A stretch of DNA of 64,000 bases, taken from positions 124,001 through 188,000 of the forward strand of contig CAVRXV010000004.1 of the NCBI GenBank assembly GCA_963725255.1, in the 5' to 3' direction. The stretch is from JAIEPX01 sp963725255. GTDB lineage: Bacteria > Pseudomonadota > Gammaproteobacteria > JAIEPX01. The position numbers were made by a program, and so were the translations under genes. The notes under the pieces were generated by a model. That model saw only the letters and a list, made by a program, of their open reading frames with translations, did no database searches and was not told the origin of the DNA. Shown here piece after piece: positions 17,204 to 23,834 of the stretch (its first letter is position 1; each line of letters begins with the position of its first letter).

Positions 17204-17244
17204 AAATATCTTTTGAAGGCGGTGAGATTGTTTTGAGAAATACA

Positions 17245-17526
17245 CTAGAAACTTAGTTCGCTATGAGAGCCCAGGCGAACTAATTCCAATGACTTGGAAT
17301 CAGGCTTCCTGTAGATTAAAACGAGATCTGGTTTGATGTGACAATCGCGATGGTCATTCCAGTTACCATTTAATGCATGATCATGGTTACGCGGCGGTAA
17401 AATTTTGTTAGTCGAGAGTAGATCGACTACTGTCAATAAGTCATCGTCTAATTTAATATAACGGCCTGACTTCGTAACCCGCTTATAATCACGTTTGAAT
17501 TGTTTTGTATACTTAATCTCCCTCAT
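17245..17526 (-). CDS. yafQ: Type II toxin YafQ (RelE superfamily mRNA interferase)
   Basis: A ribosome-dependent endoribonuclease of 93 residues. The active-site region NWNDHRDCHIKPDLVLIYRK (about 55-74) and LVRLGSHSEL near the C-terminus are the YafQ signature. His50, His63, Asp67 and His88 line up with the catalytic residues known from E. coli YafQ. It overlaps the antitoxin gene by 14 bases and is translated after it. All key residues are present, so the toxin appears intact. Confidence 0.95.
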   Translation of the reverse strand: MREIKYTKQFKRDYKRVTKSGRYIKLDDDLLTVVDLLSTNKILPPRNHDHALNGNWNDHRDCHIKPDLVLIYRKPDSKSLELVRLGSHSELSF

Positions 17527-17776
17527 TTAAGCTATCCAGCAAGTTCTTAGCTTTCCCGACCTTCACTAGTCGTCCACGTCTCGCTGCTCGCATAGCGGCA
17601 ATAGTCTTCTTATTGGGTACTAGTGGCTCAAAGGGGAGCGCTTGATCTTTTACAACACGTATAAGCAGCATGCGAAAAGCATCCGACACAGTAAGTCCAA
17701 CTGCAGCGAGTACGGTAGCAGCCTCTTCTTTGATATGCTCGTCGATACGAGCTCTAACAACAGTATTCGTAGACAT
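17513..17776 (-). CDS. dinJ: Type II antitoxin DinJ (RelB/DinJ family)
   Basis: The 87-residue antitoxin partner of YafQ. The N-terminal ribbon-helix-helix reads VVRARIDEHIKEEAATVLAA then VGLTVSDAFRMLLIRVV (about 6-42). The C-terminal part, which should wrap the toxin, is basic and helical (MRAARRGRLVKVGKAKNLLD). An AGGAGG ribosome site fixes the ATG. Antitoxin first, toxin overlapping behind, is the normal order. A short palindrome just upstream (17795-17807) is a candidate operator for autorepression. Confidence 0.94.
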   Translation of the reverse strand: MSTNTVVRARIDEHIKEEAATVLAAVGLTVSDAFRMLLIRVVKDQALPFEPLVPNKKTIAAMRAARRGRLVKVGKAKNLLDSLNEGD

Positions 17777-17794
17777 AAAATTATCCTCCTATGT

Positions 17795-17807
17795 GCTACA
17801 TTGTAGC
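17795..17807. promoter_or_regulatory. Candidate DinJ operator palindrome
   Basis: GCTACATTGTAGC is a perfect 13-base palindrome (6-bp arms around one base) lying 18 bases upstream of the dinJ start and next to its ribosome site. Ribbon-helix-helix antitoxins usually bind such sites to repress their own operon. Confidence 0.6.
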
Positions 17808-17884
17808 CCAAAGATATAGAAAAGTCAAATAAGTACAACTTTAAAAATGTAGGATGGATAGATTGTGCTAATTCTGGTTCTTCC

Positions 17885-18853
17885 TTACTTTATTTCAAGG
17901 CACCGTCTTCTATTAAAATTCTCTAGAAAAAATCTGCCCTCTTCGTAATTTAAAACCGCATACCCATCTTTCGCATCGGGTAAATTAATATTCCATAATT
18001 TCTTAAACCAATATTCATCTCGCTGTATTTCACGTTTCATTAAATCAAAAGCCAATTTTGCTTCAGGTGTAATATTATCAAGTGATAGTGCCTCTAGTTG
18101 ATCTAGCTCAGAATCAAACCATGCTAGAGATTCATCCATCTCTCGGATGGTAAATTGATTCCAAACACAGGTATAAGGCGCACCCATATGACCGCTAATC
18201 CAAAAATTTGGCAAAAAATGAATGAGGAGGCGGGTTAGTAAAGGTTCTTTTCCCGGACTGACATGAGAAACAAAAATAGTAGGCTTCGTCTTTTTCTCAA
18301 GCTTTTGATACAGCACACCAAATTGATGTAAGGTAGCCCACACTTTTCCAGCATTGCCTGCAATAGGTCGCTTTAACAACTTTTGACCGACTAAAAAATT
18401 GCCCCCCAACCCAAAAATTCGAAATGCCAGTTCTTCTTTATCATAAACGGGGTAGATAGTATCTTCATCTAGCAGGTTTAAATTCGCAATTGAGTTATTT
18501 TCTTTGAAGGCTCTTATCACACCCACATCTTCGTGATTACCATACACAGCATAGACTGGCACTTTAAATATCTTTCGATGATTTAGATAATCAGGGTAAT
18601 CCCCCAGCAACTTATTATTTTTAACGATTTCAACTAAGTCATTTCGACTCGTTTGTTTATCAACAGAAAATTTACCCTTATGTGAATGTTTAGCCAATAA
18701 CAAAAGCTCACGAGTACTTAAGTGACGATAACTCGATTCATCATAAAATCCAAAATCACCGGCATGAATAACTAAATCAGCATTGGTTACTTCGACCAAC
18801 TGATTTATGATATCAAGATTGCCATGAGTGTCACTGACTAATAATACGCGCAT
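17885..18853 (-). CDS. Calcineurin-like metallophosphoesterase
   Basis: A cytosolic metal-dependent phosphoesterase of 322 residues. The motif series is complete: SDTHGN (about 7-12), HAGDFG (about 31-36), YGNHE (about 111-115), the two later His motifs FVSHVSPG and ISGHMGAPY. It also has GLGGNF in the middle. This binuclear-metal set points to a phosphatase or nucleotidase; the substrate cannot be read. The C-terminal 80 residues (from about 240) are an acidic helical extension not part of the core fold. No operon partner. It starts with MRVLLVSDTHGN directly, so the ATG at 18853 is secure despite a weak ribosome site. Confidence 0.88.
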   Translation of the reverse strand: MRVLLVSDTHGNLDIINQLVEVTNADLVIHAGDFGFYDESSYRHLSTRELLLLAKHSHKGKFSVDKQTSRNDLVEIVKNNKLLGDYPDYLNHRKIFKVPVYAVYGNHEDVGVIRAFKENNSIANLNLLDEDTIYPVYDKEELAFRIFGLGGNFLVGQKLLKRPIAGNAGKVWATLHQFGVLYQKLEKKTKPTIFVSHVSPGKEPLLTRLLIHFLPNFWISGHMGAPYTCVWNQFTIREMDESLAWFDSELDQLEALSLDNITPEAKLAFDLMKREIQRDEYWFKKLWNINLPDAKDGYAVLNYEEGRFFLENFNRRRCLEIK

Positions 18854-18988
18854 TATGTTCTCACAAAAATTTGACCCGCTAAGTGTTCAAACAATAGATA
18901 ATTCAGCCAGAATGTTTCAAAAGTGATACTAGATTAATTCTGATTAAGTTTCAATACCGTATTAAGATGTATCACGGTCAAGGAAAAT

Positions 18989-19105
18989 GGGGCAAAAAAT
19001 TTTCTAGGAAATAATTTTCACTTTTATATATCTTATTTATAATCTTATTGTGAAATTCTTGTGCTGATTTGACGAATCCTCTCACAACTCAAGACGCGAC
19101 GCCTT
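18989..19105. mobile_element. MITE-like element, right half only (copy 3)
   Basis: The right end reads CTCACAACTCAAGACGCGAC then GCCTT, identical to copy 2. The inner part (ATTTTCACTTTTATA, GTGCTGATTTGACGAA) also matches the right half of copy 2. The left half is missing. It lies between the phosphoesterase gene and the secreted beta-helix gene. Confidence 0.78.
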
Positions 19106-19185
19106 AGACTTTAGACTAGACTAGGGTATACAAGCAGACACTGAAGAATTAGACTACACTTGTATTTTTATGACAAGGATGCGCT

Positions 19186-19839
19186 ATGTTAAACAAAGCC
19201 TACGCTACACTGATTAGCCTATCAGTTCTTTTAATGATTTTCAGCACTACATCATATGGTGCTCAAGATGCTAACCGGAATATGATTAATATTGGCCATA
19301 CCGAAATTGAAGTGAAAAACATTCTTAAGTCTGGTCAATTTTCGCTGAAAAAAACCAAGGTAAAAGAAGGAACTATTGTCAATGGTCCTTTTGATGCAGA
19401 AAGTTCTTTTTTTATTCAAGAAACTTTAGTGAATGGACAGCTGCACGCAAAAGATTCGCAATTCAATCAGTTGACTGTCAATGGCGACACACATTTAAGT
19501 AATGTTATTGTTATGGGGGCAGCTGCAGTCAGTGGTAAAGTTGAGTTGCAACATACCGAGTTTGATAGCGCCTTCACTGTGAACGGACCCTTAGCAGCCA
19601 AAGACTCTACTTTCAAAAAGTTATTAACGCTTAGCAATAACAAAACAGATCTCGAAAATTGCACCTTGCAAAATGTTCTGGTGAAAAAAATTTCTACCTC
19701 AGAACCACAAACATTAAATTTAAAAAACACTCGAATAGACGGAGAAATTTTGTTTGAATCAGGCTTGGGTGTTATTAATATGGATGAAAAATCTTTTGTT
19801 GGCAAAGTAACTGGTGCGCAGATAATAAAGAATAAATAA
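19186..19839 (+). CDS. Secreted repeat protein, probable small beta-helix
   Basis: A 217-residue exported protein with a Sec signal peptide (about 1-25, ending SYGAQ). The mature part has repeating units of about 20 residues alternating hydrophobic and Gly/Asn turns: TIVNGPFDAESSFF, TLVNGQLHAKDSQF, LTVNGDTHLSNVIV, FTVNGPLAAKDSTF. The recurring VNG/AKDS pattern suggests a bactofilin-like or right-handed beta-helix fold. I do not recognise the family. The AAGGAT site supports the ATG. Its 3' end faces the larger beta-helix gene across a palindromic repeat. Confidence 0.72.
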   Translation: MLNKAYATLISLSVLLMIFSTTSYGAQDANRNMINIGHTEIEVKNILKSGQFSLKKTKVKEGTIVNGPFDAESSFFIQETLVNGQLHAKDSQFNQLTVNGDTHLSNVIVMGAAAVSGKVELQHTEFDSAFTVNGPLAAKDSTFKKLLTLSNNKTDLENCTLQNVLVKKISTSEPQTLNLKNTRIDGEILFESGLGVINMDEKSFVGKVTGAQIIKNK

Positions 19840-19846
19840 CCGAGTA

Positions 19847-19873
19847 GGGTCAAATCAAACTTTGACTTGACCC
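19847..19873. repeat. REP-like palindrome between convergent genes
   Basis: GGGTCAAATCAAA (19847-19859) pairs with TTTGACTTGACCC (19861-19873), a 13-bp stem with one mismatch around a single base. The end sequence matches the RAYT-remnant ends. Placed 7 bases after one stop codon and 10 bases before the other, it may double as a bidirectional terminator. Confidence 0.7.
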
Positions 19874-19883
19874 CTTCCAGATT

Positions 19884-21314
19884 CTAATCTTTAGCATTAA
19901 ACAGAAAAGCACATTGTGCTGGGAAAGTATCGGTCAAAATATTTGTACTGAGGCTTATTAGACCCGTTAAGCTATTATTAAAACCTAAATCAAGCACTTT
20001 CTGACAGCTTGGTGTGATCAGCACATTATTATGGCTAGCGACCGCATCTAGAAAATTATAGTTGAAACCACCGCCATCACATGGAAAGCCTGGCGAAGCT
20101 ATGCTGCTATTGACACCGTTATCACAGAAAGTCACATCACCCAGATTTGGGATCCCAAAATTGGGCAGTCCGTAAGTTGTTCCAGTGATGGTATTAGCTA
20201 TGATTACATAACCAGAGACATCGCTGTCTATCCAAATTCCTGGCAATGTATTTGAGATGGTATTATTTATTACAAGGGTATTAGCATTACCGGTTGTTAA
20301 TGGATCAGCTGTGGGATCTCCAATTAGTGTCCCAATTATACCCGTGGCGGCAAATGTAGATATATTGTCAGCGATATTGCCTTGCCCATCAATATTATTA
20401 TTTGCAATAAGCATATCGTTGCCCGCAACTGTCATCCCATTATACGTATTTACGGAGAAATTATTCTTGGCTATCAAAACTTTATCAGCACCATATATGC
20501 TAATACCAACGACCGGGACGAGATTAGATGAAGAGGTATTCCCCGTAATAATAATACCAGTTTGTTTTCCATAGGTCGCATTCGGACATCGTTCAATTGG
20601 CCCGGCTCCGAATATTGTAATGTCAAACTGACGACTGTTTGTAAATTGATTATTTGAGATATTAATATTATTACCCAAGCCATCCGATTCAATCGAATTA
20701 AAATAATCAAATGAGTTATTGACAATGTTGACATTCGAAGCAGCATTATTGGTTGTAATAATTTTGTTGCAATCACTTATTCCTGTAAACAGTTCAGAAG
20801 TTAAACCTAATGAAGGTACGACAAGAATCGGGTAAGAAAAGGATCGAAAATGTAATCCCTGAATGGTCAGATTCTTCACAGGAACACTACCATCCAAAGC
20901 CCCTACCTGAAATCCATAGTTAAAAGGTCCTGGTCCACCATGAGGTCTAGGATCTGAAGATGATCTTGGCACTCCCTTCAATAAAGCGCCTCCCTGAATA
21001 GTTAAATTTGATTTAGTGACAAACATGGGTTCCCCATCCGCTTGGCAAGTGCCACTGATATTGATGGCATCTCCAGCTTTTGCATTATTGATGGCATTTT
21101 GAATCGCACATCTATCAAGAGAAGGCGTAGACCCATTTAACAATGATGCCGGCGTGGAAACACATGGCGTTGCCAAGGGTGACGACGCACTCACAGGGCA
21201 AGTAACAGTGATTGATTTCGCATATATCATACTGGTGAAAATCATACCGACTGAGGCAAAGACAGCTAAGACAAGCTTTCGGTCTAAGAACTTTTTTCGA
21301 TTAGCGCTACACAT
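19884..21314 (-). CDS. Secreted right-handed parallel beta-helix protein
   Basis: An exported protein of 476 residues. A signal peptide-like hydrophobic stretch (about 14-33, AVFASVGMIFTSMIYAKS) is followed by a cysteine-containing N-terminal cap. The main body consists of many pectate-lyase-type coils rich in Asn ladders: NVNIVNNSFDYF, NINISNNQFTNS, KVLIAKNNFSV, DMLIANNNIDG, TLVINNTISN, YVIIANTITG. No polysaccharide-lyase catalytic residues are identifiable by eye. A GTG at 21323 is in frame, but the ATG at 21314 follows AAGGAG at ideal spacing. It may bind or cleave a polysaccharide or act as an adhesin; that is inference. Confidence 0.82.
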   Translation of the reverse strand: MCSANRKKFLDRKLVLAVFASVGMIFTSMIYAKSITVTCPVSASSPLATPCVSTPASLLNGSTPSLDRCAIQNAINNAKAGDAINISGTCQADGEPMFVTKSNLTIQGGALLKGVPRSSSDPRPHGGPGPFNYGFQVGALDGSVPVKNLTIQGLHFRSFSYPILVVPSLGLTSELFTGISDCNKIITTNNAASNVNIVNNSFDYFNSIESDGLGNNINISNNQFTNSRQFDITIFGAGPIERCPNATYGKQTGIIITGNTSSSNLVPVVGISIYGADKVLIAKNNFSVNTYNGMTVAGNDMLIANNNIDGQGNIADNISTFAATGIIGTLIGDPTADPLTTGNANTLVINNTISNTLPGIWIDSDVSGYVIIANTITGTTYGLPNFGIPNLGDVTFCDNGVNSSIASPGFPCDGGGFNYNFLDAVASHNNVLITPSCQKVLDLGFNNSLTGLISLSTNILTDTFPAQCAFLFNAKD

Positions 21315-21474
21315 AACACACACTCCTTAGGATCCACAAAACATATACACTACGCATCCATAAGTGCCTTCGTTCAAGTCCTAAACTAGCAATTGTTGGT
21401 TTCTAGCTTGCTCACTTTAATTATAGCACATTTTTGTAGTTGTCAAGTTGATATAATGAAGATTGTGCAGGAAA

Positions 21475-21693
21475 AGGGGTCCCGTCTTGAGTTGTGAGAG
21501 GTTTCGTGTTTTTGATGATATTAGTTCGTAAATAAATAATGATTTTCAAATTGTTATAAGAAATGACTGGGCTTTTAAATACGCAAAAAATTTGAAAGAT
21601 ATAATTTTCGCTTTTATCAATCATATTTAAAATATTGTTGCCTGATTTTTATACTGATTTGACGAAACCTCTCACAACTTAAGTTGTGACGCT
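21475..21693. mobile_element. MITE-like element, nearly complete, decayed ends (copy 4)
   Basis: About 219 bp matching copy 2 along its length. Left end CCCGTCTTGAGTTGTGAGAG, right end GACGAAACCTCTCACAACTT. The outermost bases on both sides have diverged (GGGGTCCCG for GGCGTCGCG; AAGTTGTGACGCT for AAGACGCGACGCC). It lies upstream of the beta-helix gene start and before the transglycosylase locus. With the sequence on either side it makes up the 460-base non-coding stretch 21315-21776; nothing else was seen there. Confidence 0.83.
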
Positions 21694-21776
21694 GCAAAAT
21701 GTGCTCGCTTGATAATTCATTAACTTTTTGTTACGATTTTTACTCCCCCCACTGTTTTTTTTGAAAGGAGAAGGCG

Positions 21777-22546
21777 ATGGTTCACGATCAAACTGATTTG
21801 GGCATCAATGATCACATAGAAAATAAAAATGATACATCCATTAATAAGACACATCCTTGGAGAATTTGCCCGATAGGAAGACATTATGTTAAAGCACACC
21901 CGGAACATATTCCTCCAGGTAAAGAGTATCCAGAAGGTCATATAATAATCAGAAGGCTCACTGCGCCGATAATCCATCGCATAAAGATCTATTGTCTATT
22001 GATGAAATTCACGCTATGAGTGAACTGTATTTTTCTAATCTCACAGGGCCTCCTAAAGCAGGAGTTTTAACTAATTTTCATGAGGCAGATAATTTTGATT
22101 CCCTGATCCGTGGGTGGGTCCGATATTGGAATGACATTTTTCATTTAAAAGATCCTCTCAACCCTAATTTAGTTAAAGCTTTAATGGCTACAGAATCAAG
22201 CTTCAACAAAAAAGCTGAAAACAAAATTAAAAAAATTCATGCTCGTGGATTGCTCCAGATCACTGGACAAACTTTGCATATTCTTAAAGATCACAAGGGC
22301 GAGTTATCTAATTATCTTATTGATATTTCTGAGCAAGATCTTTTTGATCCTTCCGCGAATATTTGTAGCGGTGTACGATGGCTATTCAGAAAAAAAATAA
22401 CAGCTTCTTCCAAGTTACACAGAGAAGCTACTTGGGAAGAGACCATTATTGATTATAAAAGCTATTCAGATGATGTAAGTCACAATATAACGCCAAAAGC
22501 ATTGCTAAAGTTACGAGAATACTTAGCAAAACTGGAAGGTGAATAA
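21777..22546 (+). pseudogene. Lytic transglycosylase (SLT domain), frameshifted
   Basis: Two overlapping frames make up one protein of about 256 residues. Frame one starts at the ATG at 21777 (AAAGGAG site) and gives HPWRICPIGRHYVKAHPEHI then PPGKEYPEGHIII. The continuation is one frame back, KAHCADNPSHKDLLSIDEIH, joining near 21945-21956. A single missing base explains it. Downstream lies a goose-lysozyme-type domain with the catalytic Glu in ALMATESSF, then HARGLLQITGQT and DPSANICSGVRWLF. The enzyme would cleave peptidoglycan. The N-terminal Cys/His-rich module precedes SLT domains in some other bacteria, from memory. Sequencing error or true inactivation cannot be told apart here. The stop lies two bases before the next gene. 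Confidence 0.8.
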
Positions 22547-22548
22547 GA

Positions 22549-23154
22549 ATGCTTCACTGGAAACTTATCATTATGATGCTACTATTACTTTTCCCTGCTG
22601 AAATAGCCTGGAGCATTGATAAAAATATTAAAAATAAATACCCAACTGTTCTACTCACAGAAGACTATAACATCCTAAGTGAAAATGATTTGGCTTCTTA
22701 TACTTTGGGAATAAAACCCGTACCCTTCTCTGTAAAAGAACATTCTGATTACCAATATTGGCAATGTTTTCCGCGCGATCGAGTATCAATGATTTTAAAA
22801 GATAAAGGTTATTCTTCAGAGGAGATAGGATGGGAGGATAATTACGGTGATCTGCAAATCGAAGTTTGGCTTGATGGGTATGTTTCCCACCAATATTTTA
22901 TGAGAAGGCCTTCTATTGTTAGTGGCTATGAAGAATTTTTTAATCGATGGCAAAAGCTTATGAAAAATGAACAGTATGTTTGTTTAGGAGGGCGTTTTAG
23001 TGACTATGAAGAAAAAATTGAAAATGGTCAAAAGAAAAAAATATATTCTTGGACTTTTGAAATGATTAAAACTAAAAAAGGCTGTGATTCCTATTTTATA
23101 AATCAGTGCACTCGCACCCCGGTGGAGAAAAAAAGAAAAAGCGTCGCGTCTTGA
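22549..23154 (+). CDS. Secreted protein coupled to the transglycosylase; possible immunity protein
   Basis: A 201-residue protein I do not recognise. It has a signal peptide (about 1-22, LIIMMLLLLFPAEIAWS) and a mature part with four cysteines (QCFPRD, YVCLGG, KGCDSY, NQCTR), likely forming periplasmic disulfides. It begins two bases after the transglycosylase stop and has its own AAGGTG site, so the two are translated together. A secreted partner beside a peptidoglycan-degrading enzyme would suit an inhibitor or immunity protein; this is inference. The last codons (from about 23138) and the stop TGA are supplied by the left end of a MITE copy, so the original C-terminus has been replaced. 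Confidence 0.7.
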   Translation: MLHWKLIIMMLLLLFPAEIAWSIDKNIKNKYPTVLLTEDYNILSENDLASYTLGIKPVPFSVKEHSDYQYWQCFPRDRVSMILKDKGYSSEEIGWEDNYGDLQIEVWLDGYVSHQYFMRRPSIVSGYEEFFNRWQKLMKNEQYVCLGGRFSDYEEKIENGQKKKIYSWTFEMIKTKKGCDSYFINQCTRTPVEKKRKSVAS

Positions 23155-23205
23155 GTTGTGAGAGGTTTATTTTTTTTGATGGTTGATTTTAAGGGGGTAA
23201 ATACT
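23138..23205. mobile_element. MITE-like element, left end (copy 5)
   Basis: Starts AAAGCGTCGCGTCTTGAGTT and runs through GTGAGAGGTTTATTTTTTTTG into a stretch resembling the copy 2 interior for about 65 bases. It provides the stop codon of the upstream gene. It faces a right-end fragment at 23743-23756 with the lipoprotein gene in between. Confidence 0.72.
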
Positions 23206-23261
23206 ATAGAGTAACTAGAGTTTTTTAGTAGGCTGTCTTACATTTATCAGGAGAAATTTAA

Positions 23262-23744
23262 ATGGAACGCATAAAGATTTTATCATTTGTCTCTTTAATA
23301 CCATTGTTTCTTAGCGGGTGCGCCGGATATGTAGAGCCTACGTCAGGACCATTAGCTACAGTGAGTACGAATACGAGTAGGAATGGACTGTTCACCTGGT
23401 CTGAGAGTCAAATAACAGCAATTGATAATCAGCAAACCTCTCACTACTGGGGCAAGCTTTTAGGTGCGGGTACTCAATTTAATGTAACACCAGGCCCACA
23501 TTCTTTTGTTATTCATACACGATTTAATCAAGGATTTGGATCAGGTCCTTATATGAGCACCGCGCAAGTGTATGCTAATACGAGACCTAATATGAATTAT
23601 CAATTTATCAGCAGAACAAACGGATCAAACTTAAATGTGTGGGCAATAGATAAAGCCACTGGGAAAAAAGCATCTGCTGTGGTATCCGCCCCCTATTTTT
23701 ATGAACCACGGTCTACAACTACTGTTGTTTACGTTCATCATTAG
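23262..23744 (+). CDS. Small lipoprotein, family not recognised
   Basis: A 160-residue predicted lipoprotein. The signal peptide MERIKILSFVSLIPLFLSGC ends in the lipobox LSGC (Cys20). The mature part has short beta-like segments (HSFVIHTRFNQGFGSGPYMS; NYQFISRTNGSNLNVWAIDK) and ends in a Tyr/Val-rich strand, which suggests a small all-beta domain. The AGGAGAAA site fixes the ATG. The stop codon TAG is the first part of the repeat end TTAGACGCGACGCTT, and the opposite repeat end lies upstream at 23138. The gene is thus enclosed by inverted MITE-type ends. No function is proposed. Confidence 0.72.
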   Translation: MERIKILSFVSLIPLFLSGCAGYVEPTSGPLATVSTNTSRNGLFTWSESQITAIDNQQTSHYWGKLLGAGTQFNVTPGPHSFVIHTRFNQGFGSGPYMSTAQVYANTRPNMNYQFISRTNGSNLNVWAIDKATGKKASAVVSAPYFYEPRSTTTVVYVHH

Positions 23745-23834
23745 ACGCGACGCTTAAGCGTTTTCTTAAGAAATAAGAAAGAAAGCGTCGCGCGTCTTGA
23801 GTTGTCAGCAGTTTCGTCTTTTCTATGATATTAG
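23743..23834. mobile_element. Abutting MITE ends (copy 6)
   Basis: A right-end fragment AGACGCGACGCTT (23743-23755) is followed, after a short AT hairpin, by a left end AAAGCGTCGCGCGTCTTGAG at about 23782, running to TATGATATTAGTT. The second half supplies the last codon and stop of the beta-propeller gene on the minus strand. Two element ends joined back-to-back suggest repeated insertion or recombination. Confidence 0.65.

Noticed and set aside
21720..21977. 85-codon minus-strand frame opposite the transglycosylase start
   Set aside because: Antisense to a frame with a strong ribosome site and recognisable domain content.
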